Made by a program: the position numbers and the translations under genes. This document shows, one piece after another, positions 10,771 through 19,555 of a DNA stretch of 64,000 nt. This DNA is from DATARH01 sp963705325 (lineage in GTDB: Bacteria; Pseudomonadota; Alphaproteobacteria; ATCC43930; CGMCC-115725), in contig OY970069.1 of NCBI GenBank assembly GCA_963705325.1, forward strand, positions 5,456,001 through 5,520,000, in the 5' to 3' direction. Below the pieces are notes generated by a model that searched no databases, was not told where the DNA came from, and worked only from the letters and a program-made list of their open reading frames with translations. Position 1 is the first letter of the stretch. Every line of letters starts with the position of its first letter.

Positions 10771-11085
10771 ATGGATGACCGGTTTCTCTACGCTGGCCTC
10801 GTTCGTCTGCACGTCTTGCACCATGCGGCGCGCGAGCCGGTTTACGGCTTGGCGATGATCGAGGAATTGGCCCGGCACGGATACAAGCTCAGCGCCGGGA
10901 CGCTTTACCCGATCCTGCACGGGCTCGAGGAGCGCGGTTATCTGGTGTCGACGGAGGAACGCACCGGCAGCGTCGCGCGCCGCGTCTACCGCGCGACAGA
11001 GGCCGGCGGGGCGGCGCTCGCGTCGGCCAAGCACAAGGTTCGTGAGCTCTTCGGCGAGTTGTTCGAGGACGATCAGGAGCACTGA
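10771..11085 (+). CDS. PadR-family transcriptional regulator
   Basis: 104 residues, the length of the short PadR-s2 class. It shows the characteristic winged-helix pattern: HVLHHAAREPVYGLAMIEELARHGYKLSAGTLYPILHGLEERGYLVSTEE, where the SAGTLYPILHxLE segment is the recognition helix. It is followed by the RRVYRATEAG wing and a short C-terminal dimerisation helix. PadR proteins repress detoxification and efflux genes and respond to small aromatic or hydrophobic ligands. The next gene, a flavin-dependent monooxygenase 19 bp downstream, is the obvious candidate target. Start chosen at the first ATG; it lacks a ribosome-binding site. Confidence 0.9.
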   Translation: MDDRFLYAGLVRLHVLHHAAREPVYGLAMIEELARHGYKLSAGTLYPILHGLEERGYLVSTEERTGSVARRVYRATEAGGAALASAKHKVRELFGELFEDDQEH

Positions 11086-11104
11086 CGCCACAAGGGTGAT
11101 CGCA

Positions 11105-12088
11105 ATGCGTTTCGACCTGTCGGGATGCGGGGCCGGGTTGGACGAGTCCGCGAAGCGCCTGCTCGAGCTCGGGCCGCTCGCGGAGTCGCTCGGCTATGAC
11201 GGCCTGTGGATCAACGAGGAGCATTTCGGACAAGGGAGCCGGGTCTGCCTGTCGCCGATTTTGCTGGCGACGGCGCTGGCGATGCGGACCCAAACGATTC
11301 GGATCGGTTTCTCGGTTCTGGTGCTGCCGCTGTTCGAACCGATCCGGCTAGCGGAGGAGATCGCCACGCTCGACGTGCTCTCCGAGGGGCGTGTCGATCT
11401 CGGCGTGTCGCGCGGCAACACGAGCCGATATTTCGAAGCCTGGGGCCTCGACTACGCGGATCGCTCGCAAGCCTTCGACACCGCTTTCGAGACGCTGACC
11501 CGCTACTGGACCGAGCCCAAGGTTGAGGTCGGTTCGCGGATCGAGTTAATCGAGCCCAAATGTGTTCAGCGGCCGCATCCGCCAATTTACGTGGCGACGT
11601 ACCGCGAGGAGGGCGCCGCCTGGGTCGGCGCGCGCGGCTTCACGCTGTTTCAAGGCAGCCAGCAATCGGTGCCGAGCATCAGGCGCTGTATCACGGCATA
11701 TCGGGATGCTGGCGGCGATGTCTCTAAAGTGCCGATCGGCCGGTTCGTCGTCGTCGCTGAAAGCGACGAGGCCGCCTGGAAGGCCGCCTGGCCGGCGCGC
11801 GAAAGGCTGACCGCGGGCTATCGGCGCGGCGGCGAGCAAGTGCGCCGGCAAATCTCTACCGAAGACGAACTCGAAACCGATCGTTGGCTCAACGAGGTCG
11901 CGATTGTCGGCGGGCCCGAGACCGTGGCTCAGCGGGTGTTGGCGCTGCACGAAGAATTTGGCTTTGGCGGTTTTCAGCTGGTGACCGGTTTTCTCGGCAA
12001 CCTCCCGGAAGAGCACGTCGTGACGACGCTCGAACTGTTCGCCAAGGAAGTAAGACCGCGGTTGCGCCAACTCATGCCCGCGGCCTAG
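11105..12088 (+). CDS. LLM class flavin-dependent oxidoreductase
   Basis: 327 residues from the ATG at 11105, which aligns with the family N-terminus (MRFDLSGCGAG...AESLGYDGLWINEEHF). The luciferase-like TIM barrel is shown by the early NEEHF motif, the TIRIGFSVLVLPLFEPIRLAEEIATLDVLSEGRVDLGVSRG segment (flavin-binding region of the family) and QRPHPPIYVATY. Enzymes of this type are FMN- or F420-dependent monooxygenases or reductases; the substrate is not predictable. It sits directly downstream of a padR gene and 15 bp upstream of chrA, so it is probably in one operon. Confidence 0.88.
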   Translation: MRFDLSGCGAGLDESAKRLLELGPLAESLGYDGLWINEEHFGQGSRVCLSPILLATALAMRTQTIRIGFSVLVLPLFEPIRLAEEIATLDVLSEGRVDLGVSRGNTSRYFEAWGLDYADRSQAFDTAFETLTRYWTEPKVEVGSRIELIEPKCVQRPHPPIYVATYREEGAAWVGARGFTLFQGSQQSVPSIRRCITAYRDAGGDVSKVPIGRFVVVAESDEAAWKAAWPARERLTAGYRRGGEQVRRQISTEDELETDRWLNEVAIVGGPETVAQRVLALHEEFGFGGFQLVTGFLGNLPEEHVVTTLELFAKEVRPRLRQLMPAA

Positions 12089-12103
12089 GGGGCGAGGGAA
12101 ACG

Positions 12104-13330
12104 ATGGCCGCAGCCGTGGAAGCAGCCGAGGCCGAGAACCGCCGCGGGACACCGTTCGAAGTGCTGCGCATCTTCCTACGGCTCGGCCTCACCTCGTTCG
12201 GCGGGCCGGTCGCGCATCTCGGCTATTACCGAAGCGAATTCGTCGTCCGCCGCAAATGGCTCGATGAGGCGGCGTTCGCCGACATCGTCGCGCTGTGCCA
12301 GTTTCTCCCCGGTCCCGCCAGCAGCCAGACCGCCATCTCGATCGGCATGCTGCGCGCCGGCCTTTCCGGCGGGCTGGCGGCGTGGCTCGGCTTCACCATG
12401 CCGTCGGCGCTGGCGCTGATCGTGTTCGGCTACGGGGTCACATGGTTTGGCGATCTGTCGCATGCCGCCTGGCTGCACGGGCTGAAGATCGTCGCGGTCG
12501 CGGTGGTCGCCAACGCGGTGTGGGGCATGGCGCGCAACCTCTGCCCGGACAAGGAGCGCGCGACCGTCGCCATCGCAGCGGCGATCCTGGCGACGGCGCT
12601 GCCCTCGGCGGCCGGACAGGTCGGCGCGATCGTCGCCGGCGGGCTCATTGGCTGGGCGTGGATCAAGGCTACGCCGCGCGGCGCCGGCCCGCCTCTGGCG
12701 GTCCACGCATCGCGGGTTCTCGCGTTCGGCTCGCTGGTGCTGTTTTTCGTGCTGCTCGGCGGGCTGCCGCTGTTGCGCGCCGCGTTACCCAGCCAGGCCA
12801 TCGCCGAATTCAACTCGTTCTACCGCTCCGGCGCATTGGTGTTCGGCGGCGGCCATGTCGTGCTACCGCTGCTGCAGGCCGAAGTGGTGCCCCCCGGCTG
12901 GGTGTCGAACGATGCGTTTCTTGCCGGGTACGGAGCGGCGCAAGCCGTCCCCGGCCCGCTGTTCACTTTCGCCGCCTATCTCGGCACGGTGATGGGGCCG
13001 GCGCCGAATGGCTGGCTCGGCGGCCTCATCTGCCTGGTCGCGATCTTCCTGCCATCGCCGCTGCTGCTCGTCGGCGTGTTGCCGTTTTGGGATTCGCTGC
13101 GGCAGCGCGGCGCGGTGCAGGCCGCGCTCAACGGCGTCAACGCCGCGGTGGTAGGACTGCTGCTGGCGGCGCTCTACAAGCCGGTGTGGATCAGCGCGAT
13201 TTTCACGCCGCGCGACTTCGCCATCGGCATCACCGCGTTTCTCGCACTGGCGCTGTGGGCGGTGCCGCCGTGGCTTGTCGTCATTCTGGGAGCACTGGGG
13301 ACCGCGCTGCTCGCCTCGACTTTCGGATAG
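12104..13330 (+). CDS. chrA: Chromate transporter family (ChrA), two-domain form
   Basis: 408 residues with two homologous CHR halves. The first has FLRLGLTSFGGPVAHLGYYR, the WLDEAAFADIVALCQFLPGPASSQ signature and many membrane helices. The second has SFYRSGALVFGGGHVVLPLL, VSNDAFLAGYGAAQAVPGPLFTFAAYLG. The GGP and PGP motifs match the long-chain CHR family, which exports chromate, and in some members other anions, by a proton-linked mechanism. It is placed between the monooxygenase and a secreted cytochrome, 8 bp before the latter. Specificity for chromate is a family inference. Confidence 0.92.
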   Translation: MAAAVEAAEAENRRGTPFEVLRIFLRLGLTSFGGPVAHLGYYRSEFVVRRKWLDEAAFADIVALCQFLPGPASSQTAISIGMLRAGLSGGLAAWLGFTMPSALALIVFGYGVTWFGDLSHAAWLHGLKIVAVAVVANAVWGMARNLCPDKERATVAIAAAILATALPSAAGQVGAIVAGGLIGWAWIKATPRGAGPPLAVHASRVLAFGSLVLFFVLLGGLPLLRAALPSQAIAEFNSFYRSGALVFGGGHVVLPLLQAEVVPPGWVSNDAFLAGYGAAQAVPGPLFTFAAYLGTVMGPAPNGWLGGLICLVAIFLPSPLLLVGVLPFWDSLRQRGAVQAALNGVNAAVVGLLLAALYKPVWISAIFTPRDFAIGITAFLALALWAVPPWLVVILGALGTALLASTFG

Positions 13331-13338
13331 GAGCCGGC

Positions 13339-13884
13339 ATGACCCGACGATCGATTGCCATCGCCTTCACTGCCTTCGCCGCCTGGCTCGCGCCGCTCAC
13401 CGCCTCGGCCCAGCAGCACAACATGCCGGGGATGAGCATGCCGGGGATGAGCATGCCGGGCATGGATATGGAAGACGTCTATTCCGGCAAGCCCTTTCGT
13501 CCCGGCCTTGGCGAGCTGATGACTGCCTTTGTCCAGCCGCGCCATATCAAGCTCGGCCTCGCTGGCGCGGCGGGCAACTGGGAGCTCGCCGACTATGAAC
13601 GCGACGAGCTAAACGAGACCTTCGACGACATCGGCAAGCTGATCCTGAAACACGGCGAGCTATCGATCCCGCAGGCGATCGCCGCCACCGTCAAACAGCC
13701 GCTGGAGGCACTCGACAAGGCGATCAAGGCCAAGGATTCCACTGGATTTGCCAAGGCCTATGCCGATCTGACCGCGGGGTGCAATGCGTGCCACCAGAGC
13801 GCCGGGCATCCGATGATCGTAATCCAGGTGCCGACAGTCAGCGGCACGGCGTTCCCCGACCAGGATCTCAGTCCGAAGCAGTGA
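13339..13884 (+). CDS. Secreted c-type cytochrome with Met-rich N-terminus
   Basis: 181 residues. A signal peptide (RRSIAIAFTAFAAWLAPLTASA, cleavage near residue 24) is followed by a Met-rich stretch of MPGMS units and then a mainly helical domain. It has a single CNACH haem-attachment motif near residue 154 and AGHPMI just after it. The late CXXCH and helical body resemble four-helix-bundle cytochromes of the c' type. The Met-rich segment resembles copper-binding stretches of periplasmic proteins. It lies 8 bp after chrA, so periplasmic electron transfer or metal handling linked to the transporter is possible but unproven. Confidence 0.8.
   Translation: MTRRSIAIAFTAFAAWLAPLTASAQQHNMPGMSMPGMSMPGMDMEDVYSGKPFRPGLGELMTAFVQPRHIKLGLAGAAGNWELADYERDELNETFDDIGKLILKHGELSIPQAIAATVKQPLEALDKAIKAKDSTGFAKAYADLTAGCNACHQSAGHPMIVIQVPTVSGTAFPDQDLSPKQ
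13423..13467 (+). repeat. Three 15-bp tandem repeats coding MPGMS units
   Basis: Two identical copies of atgccggggatgagc (13423-13437, 13438-13452) and one diverged copy (13453-13467) encode the Met-rich segment of the secreted cytochrome. In-frame 15-bp units can change copy number without breaking the gene. Confidence 0.9.
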
Positions 13885-13890
13885 GGCCGG

Positions 13891-16560
13891 CTATTCGTCC
13901 GGCAGCGCCGCCTTAAGCTTGTAGAGCAGCTCGAGCGCTTCGCGCGGCGTGAGTTCGTCGGGACTTATGTCCTTGAGCATCGCCTCCGCCGCAGACTCCT
14001 TGGCCGGTGCGGGGGCTGGCCGCTGATGCACCGCGCGGAACAGCGGCAGATCGTCGGCGAGCCGCGCCAACGCGCCGGCCTCGTCGCCGCTTTCGAGGAT
14101 TTGCAGCACCTCTTCGGCCCGGGTCGTGACCTCGGGCGGCAGCCCGGCGAGCTTCGCGACATGGATGCCGTAGGAGCGGTCGGCGGTACCGGGCGCCACC
14201 TCGTGCAGAAAGACGACATCGCCCTTCCATTCCTTGACCCGCATCGTGTGGCAGACCAGCGCCGCGAGCTTTGCGGCGAGCGTCGTCAACTCGTGGTAAT
14301 GCGTCGCGAATAGCGCGCGGCAGCGATTGACCTCGTGGAGGTGTTCGAGGCAGGCCCAGGCGATCGAGAGACCATCAAAGGTCGCGGTCCCACGGCCAAT
14401 TTCGTCGAGGATCACAAAGCTGCGCGGCCCGGCCTGATTGAGGATGGCGGCGGTCTCGACCATCTCGACCATAAAGGTCGAACGACCGCGCGCCAGATCG
14501 TCGGCGGCGCCGACGCGGCTGAACAAGCGGTCGATCACGCCGATCCTCGCCGAGGCGGCGGGCACGTAGGAGCCCATCTGCGCGAGGATCGCGATCAGCG
14601 CGTTCTGCCGCAGAAACGTGCTCTTGCCGGCCATGTTGGGCCCGGTGACCAGCCAGATGCGCTCCTCCTCGCCGAGGACGCAGTCGTTGGCGACAAAGGC
14701 ACCAGCGCCGGAGAGCGCCGCCTCGACCGTCGGATGCCGGCCGCCGCGGATCTCGAACGCCGTGCCGCCCGCAATCTCGGGCCGCACCCAGTTGTCCTCG
14801 ACCGCACGCTCGGCCAGCGCCGCGGCGAGGTCGATACTGGCGAGCGCGGCGGCGGCCTCGGCGATCGCAAGGCGCTGCGCCATCACCTCAGCGACGAGGT
14901 CGTCGAAGAGGCGTAGCTCCAGAGCCAAGGCGCGGTCGGCAGCGCTCGAAATCTTGCTCTCCAGCTCGGCGAGTTCGGTGGTGGTGAAGCGCATCGCCCC
15001 CGCCATCGTCTGGCGGTGGATGTAGTCAGCGCCGAGCTTGCCGGCATTGGCCTGCGACACCTCGATGTAATAGCCGATGACGTTGTTGTGCCGGATGCGC
15101 AGCGAGGTGACACCGGTTTCCTCGGCATAGCGCGCCTGAAGTGCGGCGATGGTGCGCCGGCTCTGATCGCGCAGCTCGCGCAGCTGGTCGAGCTCGGGCG
15201 AGTATTCGGGCGCGATAAAGCCGCCATCGCGGGCAAAGAGCGGCAACTCGGCGGCGAGCGCGCGGACGAGCCGGTCGACCAGCGCGCCGTGCTCGCCAAG
15301 CCGGGTCTCGGATTCGGACACCAGCGCCGGCAGCGGGACCAGGCTCGGCGCCGACAACATCAGCCGCAGCGACGCGGTTTCGCCGAGCGCGTCGCGCAGT
15401 GCCGCTAAATCGCGCGGGCCGCCGCGGCCGAGGCTAAGCCTGGTCAGCGCCCGCTCGATGTCGGGGCAATGCCTGAGGCGCTCGCGTAGCTGTCCGCGCA
15501 GGTCGGCGCGCTCGACAAAGAACTGCACCGCGTCGAGCCGAGCGGCGATGGCGGCTGGCTCGGTAAGGGGCGCGGCCAGGTGGTCGGCAAGGAGCCGGCA
15601 GCCGGCGCCGGTCGCGGTGCGGTCGATGACCGAGAGCAGGCTGCCGCGCCGCTCGCCCGAGAGCGTCTGCAGCAGCTCAAGGTTGCGCCGGGTCGCCGCG
15701 TCGATCTGCATCACCGAGCCCGGTGCGACGCGGCTCGGCGCCGCGAGATGCGCCGCCCCGCCCTTTTGCGTCAGCACGACGTAATCGACCAGGGCGCCGG
15801 CGGCGGCAACCTCGGCGCGGCCGAAACTGCCAAACCCGTCGAGTGCCTTGACGCCATAAAAGCTTTCGAGCCGGCGCCGTCCGGCCTCGCTGTCGAAGCG
15901 AGGGTTGGGAAGCGGCGTCAGCGCCGGCTTCCAATCGGCGAAGAGCTCGAACAGCGCCGGCCGGGCGAGTAGCCGTTCGGGCAACAGGATCTCGCCAGGC
16001 GCGATCCGCGCGAGCTCGCCGGCCAAGGTTCCTTCGCCCACCGCGGTCAGGGCAAAGGCGCCGGTCGAGAGATCGAGCCAGGCGAGGCCGATTTCGCCGC
16101 CGGCCTCGGCGATGCTGGCAAGGTAATTGTGCCGGCGCGCATCGAGGAGGCCGTCCTCGGTCAAGGTGCCGGCGGTGACAAGCCGCACCACCGCGCGCTT
16201 GACCGGGCCGCGATTGCCGCGGCGGCGCGCCTCGGCCGGGTCCTCGACCTGCTCGCAGATCGCGACCTTGAACCCGGCGCGGATGAGGCGCGCGAGATAG
16301 GTTTCGGCAGTATGGACCGGCACGCCGCACATCGGGATGTCGGCACCGTCGTGGCGGCCACGCTTGGTCAGCGCGATGTCGAGCGCCGGCGCCGCCTGGA
16401 TCGCGTCGTCGAAGAACAGCTCGTAGAAATCGCCCATCCGGTAGAACAGCAAGCAGCCGGGGTTGGCCGCCTTGATCTCGTGGTATTGCGCCATCATCGG
16501 CGACGCGGCGGCCAAGCTGGCGGGCAGCGCAGCGGCATCGCGAGGCAAGGCGTCGTTCAT
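13891..16560 (-). CDS. mutS: DNA mismatch repair ATPase MutS
   Basis: 889 residues, normal for MutS1. The N-terminal mismatch-binding domain carries the Phe-x-Glu motif in FYRMGDFYELFFDDA (about residues 40-54); connector, lever and clamp domains follow. The ATPase domain near the C-terminus has Walker A GPNMAGKSTFLRQNA, Walker B FVILDEIGRGTATFDGLS and the signature SRVGAADDLARGRSTFMVEM. MutS recognises mismatches and recruits MutL. The gene is on the minus strand, convergent with the cytochrome gene (6 bp between). ATG start agrees with the family. A hypothetical gene lies 84 bp upstream in the same direction. Confidence 0.98.
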   Translation of the reverse strand: MNDALPRDAAALPASLAAASPMMAQYHEIKAANPGCLLFYRMGDFYELFFDDAIQAAPALDIALTKRGRHDGADIPMCGVPVHTAETYLARLIRAGFKVAICEQVEDPAEARRRGNRGPVKRAVVRLVTAGTLTEDGLLDARRHNYLASIAEAGGEIGLAWLDLSTGAFALTAVGEGTLAGELARIAPGEILLPERLLARPALFELFADWKPALTPLPNPRFDSEAGRRRLESFYGVKALDGFGSFGRAEVAAAGALVDYVVLTQKGGAAHLAAPSRVAPGSVMQIDAATRRNLELLQTLSGERRGSLLSVIDRTATGAGCRLLADHLAAPLTEPAAIAARLDAVQFFVERADLRGQLRERLRHCPDIERALTRLSLGRGGPRDLAALRDALGETASLRLMLSAPSLVPLPALVSESETRLGEHGALVDRLVRALAAELPLFARDGGFIAPEYSPELDQLRELRDQSRRTIAALQARYAEETGVTSLRIRHNNVIGYYIEVSQANAGKLGADYIHRQTMAGAMRFTTTELAELESKISSAADRALALELRLFDDLVAEVMAQRLAIAEAAAALASIDLAAALAERAVEDNWVRPEIAGGTAFEIRGGRHPTVEAALSGAGAFVANDCVLGEEERIWLVTGPNMAGKSTFLRQNALIAILAQMGSYVPAASARIGVIDRLFSRVGAADDLARGRSTFMVEMVETAAILNQAGPRSFVILDEIGRGTATFDGLSIAWACLEHLHEVNRCRALFATHYHELTTLAAKLAALVCHTMRVKEWKGDVVFLHEVAPGTADRSYGIHVAKLAGLPPEVTTRAEEVLQILESGDEAGALARLADDLPLFRAVHQRPAPAPAKESAAEAMLKDISPDELTPREALELLYKLKAALPDE

Positions 16561-16644
16561 CGGCGGAAGCGAAATCCGGCGGGCGCAGGAGCGGCTAAAC
16601 TAACATGCGCCGCGGCGAGCGGCACAAGCGGCGCGATCCTGCGT

Positions 16645-17301
16645 CTAGGCGCCGTCGTTGCAGGCGGTGGCGGGCGCCAGCGGCACGATCGCCGGAGGAC
16701 CCTTGTCGCCGATATCGGACGACGACACCGGGTCGAACCCGATGCCGTTGGCGGTGCCGGCAACGCCGGGCGCCAGAGGTTGCGGCGCTTGTGGCGTCGG
16801 TGCGACCGCATTTGGCGCGGCCTGCGGGATCGGCGGCAGATTGCCGAGCACCGTCTTGCCCAGCGGCGTACCGCCCGGCGCGGTTGGTGGCGGCAGGCTC
16901 GGCGCGGCGGCGGCCGCCGCCGGACCCTTCTTCGCGCAGGGCGCGAGCCCGTTCCCCAGCGACGGTGAGACGACAACCGGCTGGCGCGGCGGCATCGCCG
17001 CGAGTTGGATCAGCAATTCAGCCTGCCGCGCCGGGTCGAGCGACGCCTTAAGTTGCGCGCCGGGGTGAACGCGGCCGAGCGCCACCTCGATCGCGTTGGG
17101 CATGCTGTCATAGCAGGTCTCGCGATCATCCTTGAACGCCCGGATAAAGGACGGATTGGCCGCGTGGCAGATTCCGAACGCGTCGCGCTTCAGCGTCTCG
17201 ATCGGGTACATCTCGTTGTAGAGCTCGCGCGGATTGAGCGAGTGCGCGCCCATAAACGCCGAAACCACGGCGATCGCAATAAAACCGCGCCGGCCAATCA
17301 T
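16645..17301 (-). CDS. Hypothetical exported protein with Pro/Ala-rich tail
   Basis: 218 residues. A short N-terminal hydrophobic stretch (GFIAIAVVSAFMGAHS) could be a signal peptide or anchor. The first half (about 25-125) looks globular, with paired cysteines (ICHAANPSFIRAF, ETCYDSMPN). The second half is a low-complexity Pro/Ala/Gly tail. I recognise no family. Codon use follows the GC-rich pattern of neighbours, and the minus frame, unlike the opposite frames, gives a sensible signal sequence. It lies upstream of mutS in the same direction. Confidence 0.6.
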   Translation of the reverse strand: MIGRRGFIAIAVVSAFMGAHSLNPRELYNEMYPIETLKRDAFGICHAANPSFIRAFKDDRETCYDSMPNAIEVALGRVHPGAQLKASLDPARQAELLIQLAAMPPRQPVVVSPSLGNGLAPCAKKGPAAAAAAPSLPPPTAPGGTPLGKTVLGNLPPIPQAAPNAVAPTPQAPQPLAPGVAGTANGIGFDPVSSSDIGDKGPPAIVPLAPATACNDGA

Positions 17302-17629
17302 CCGCGAACCTCGCGATTCATGTCTTGCATGTGTAGCAGTCTCTTTCGGTCCCGTCCAAGGTGCATCGGCATCAACAACGATGAGCGGGCGACGCTACGG
17401 TGCCCGCTCATCAATAGGCCGATTACCCTGCGAATTCGTTACCCGGTTACGGCGGCGCTTTGGCCGCTCGACACCCAACGCTGTCATGCCGGGAGAAGAC
17501 CCGGCGGGAATCTTCCACCGGGCCAACTCGGGCCACGCCGACGTTTTAGTGCGAAAAAGAGAGGCCGGGCCAGGGGAATTCCCCGGGCCCGGCCCTTTCG
17601 CAAGACGTGAGCAACTCAGGCGAGGCCGC
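17302..17629. other. Intergenic region between two minus-strand genes
   Basis: 328 bp with no gene I can support. It holds the terminator of the upstream MFS gene at its right end (17553-17594). The promoter of the hypothetical gene must lie in the left part, where the sequence around 17302-17400 is somewhat less GC-rich; I see no clear -35/-10 pair. Confidence 0.6.
17553..17594 (-). terminator. Rho-independent terminator of the 563-residue MFS gene
   Basis: 17563-17594 forms a near-perfect 16-bp palindrome starting GGCCGGGCCAGGGG, with one mismatch. On the minus strand it is followed by CTCTCTTTTTCGC, a U-rich tail. It lies 36 bp beyond the stop codon at 17630. It is related in sequence to the terminators at 19503 and 21087. 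Confidence 0.85.
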
Positions 17630-19321
17630 TCATGACGACACGGCGGGCTGGGCCGTCTGCGCGACAGGCCTGCCAAGGCCAGTCATGATCGCCGCCACCC
17701 CGGCAATGAACACCAGGACCACGGCGAGGGTGGAAAGGGTGCCGACCACGGGGGTAAACGTCGCCATGAACGTACCCAGACCCAGGTAGATCAGCCCGGC
17801 GCTGCACGCAATCATCAAGGCGCCGCCGATTGTCGGCGACGCGATCGTGATCGCCACCGCCGCGAACACCGCCAACGGCGCGAACGGATGGATGAGGATC
17901 GTCAGGACGGCCCCGACGATCCCACAAATCGCCGACGCAACCTCGGAGCCGCGCGATTGCATGGCGCTCATCGCCTCGTCGATCTGCGCGATCGTCCGCC
18001 CGCGGGTCTCCGGCGCGATCAGCCAGAAGGCAAAGGCGCCGATCAGATACCACTGGGCGAAGTAATTGAACCCGGGGATGAGCGCGTCGAGCGTCGCCTT
18101 GGGGCTGACGAAGTTGTCCGAGCCCGCGATCAGCGCCAGCCCGGCCGGGCCGATGAACTTGCCCAGATTGCCGACGCCGTAGACCAGGCCCATGCCGCTG
18201 CCGCGCAACCTCGACGGCCACATCTCACCCATATAGGGGCCGACGATCGAGTAGTTGCCGCTGCCCATGAACCCTTGCAGCACGATCATCACGAAGAACA
18301 TCGATGCCCCGCCGATGAAGACATCGTGAAGGTAGCCGGCCAGCGACATGAACGTCGCCGCGACGAGGCAAGACAGGATGCCTGAGGCGCGCCGGCCCAA
18401 GGCGTCGGAGATCCACGAGCAAAAGAAACGACCGGCGATCGCCGAGAGACTGAACCAGATCACCAGCTTGGAGGCTTCCGGCGGGGTGATCTTCAGCACC
18501 ATGACGAAGAGGGTCACCATCCACAGCGACAGCGCGACGCCGCCGGTCTGGGTGAGGCCGGTCAGGCAACCGGCGACAATGCTACGCGGGTACTTAAACA
18601 GCTCGAGCCAGCGTGTGTGCTCGACCGGAGGCAGCACCTCGGGAAGCGTGACGCTGGCGGGATCGATCTGCAGTGCCCAGGCGAGCGACTTGCGCGCCTC
18701 ATCGACACGGCCACGGCGCAGCAGCCAATGTGGCGACTCGGGGACAAAGGCCCGGACATAGAGGCAGAGGAGCGCTGGCACAAGCCCGACCGCAACGAGG
18801 CCGCGCCAGCCGATATAGGGCGCGGCGAAGGCACCCAACAGCGAGGCGAGCAGCTGTCCGGCGGGCAGCATCGTCGTGGTCAGCCCGGTAATCCAGCCGC
18901 GGTTGTGCGAGGCGCTGAATTCCTGGATCAGGGTGATGTCAACGGAATAGAGCCCGGTCACGCCAAAGCCGACGACAAAGCGGCAGGCCACCAAATACAT
19001 CCAGCCGCCGCTCGGGGTCAGCGCCATCGCGCCGGTGGCGAGCGAGACGTTGAGGATGGCGAGGATCAATGAGGTTCGGCGGCCAACCTTGTCCGCGAGC
19101 CAGCCGTAAAACAGCGACCCGAACGGCGCGCTGACGCCGGACGCAAGCAGGATCGCGCCAGACTGGCCAAAGGTCAGACCCCAATCCTTGACGACAAAGG
19201 CCAGGACGAAGCCGATCAGAAAGAAGTCGAAGAAGTCGAGCATGTCGCCGAGCGTCGCCGCGCCGGCGATTTTCCACTGGTTCGCCGTCAGCCTTTTTTG
19301 ACTTTCCAAAAGTTCGAGCAT
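17630..19321 (-). CDS. MFS transporter with C-terminal membrane extension (paralogue 1)
   Basis: 563 residues. The core (about 1-450) is a twelve-helix major facilitator: DMLDFFDFFLIGFVLAFV in helix 1, GWLADKVGRRTSL (motif A) after helix 2, the FVPESPHWLLRRGRVDEARKSL loop typical of sugar/aromatic-acid porters, and APETRGRTIAQID at the end. About 40% or more of residues by eye match the neighbour at 19556-20965. Unlike that one, it carries an extra roughly 100 residues (about 455-563) with three or four further hydrophobic helices. Substrate unknown. ATG start preceded by GGGAGGAA. An AT-rich upstream region with repeated ATATCAG lies at 19446-19466. Confidence 0.9.
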   Translation of the reverse strand: MLELLESQKRLTANQWKIAGAATLGDMLDFFDFFLIGFVLAFVVKDWGLTFGQSGAILLASGVSAPFGSLFYGWLADKVGRRTSLILAILNVSLATGAMALTPSGGWMYLVACRFVVGFGVTGLYSVDITLIQEFSASHNRGWITGLTTTMLPAGQLLASLLGAFAAPYIGWRGLVAVGLVPALLCLYVRAFVPESPHWLLRRGRVDEARKSLAWALQIDPASVTLPEVLPPVEHTRWLELFKYPRSIVAGCLTGLTQTGGVALSLWMVTLFVMVLKITPPEASKLVIWFSLSAIAGRFFCSWISDALGRRASGILSCLVAATFMSLAGYLHDVFIGGASMFFVMIVLQGFMGSGNYSIVGPYMGEMWPSRLRGSGMGLVYGVGNLGKFIGPAGLALIAGSDNFVSPKATLDALIPGFNYFAQWYLIGAFAFWLIAPETRGRTIAQIDEAMSAMQSRGSEVASAICGIVGAVLTILIHPFAPLAVFAAVAITIASPTIGGALMIACSAGLIYLGLGTFMATFTPVVGTLSTLAVVLVFIAGVAAIMTGLGRPVAQTAQPAVSS

Positions 19322-19445
19322 TCGTTCCTCCCATGTCGCCCGTGGCGGGTTTCCCGCTTCTTGGTCTTGCCAGCCGTTGGCGCGTGTCCAACAGCCGATA
19401 TTTGATCCGTACGGTGGCTTCGTTAGCCGACCGTTTCATACAGTT

Positions 19446-19466
19446 ATATCAGATATCAGAATATCA
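19446..19466 (-). promoter_or_regulatory. ATATCAG direct repeats upstream of MFS paralogue 1
   Basis: Two adjacent perfect ATATCAG 7-mers (19446-19452, 19453-19459) are followed by AATATCA (19460-19466), in an unusually AT-rich stretch 125-145 bp before the MFS start. Such short iterated sites can be operators. No regulator gene is adjacent, so this is a candidate only. Confidence 0.35.
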
Positions 19467-19502
19467 AAAATCGGCAACCTGAAGAGCCGGTCCGATTTGC
19501 AC

Positions 19503-19529
19503 AAAAAAGGCCGGGCACGAGGCCCGGCC
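19503..19529 (-). terminator. Rho-independent terminator of MFS paralogue 2
   Basis: An 8-bp perfect stem GGCCGGGC/GCCCGGCC with a 5-base loop (19509-19529) is followed on the minus strand by TTTTTT (19503-19508). It lies just beyond the stop at 19556. Confidence 0.9.
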
Positions 19530-19555
19530 GTTTCGCTTTAAAAGCGCGCTGTGAG

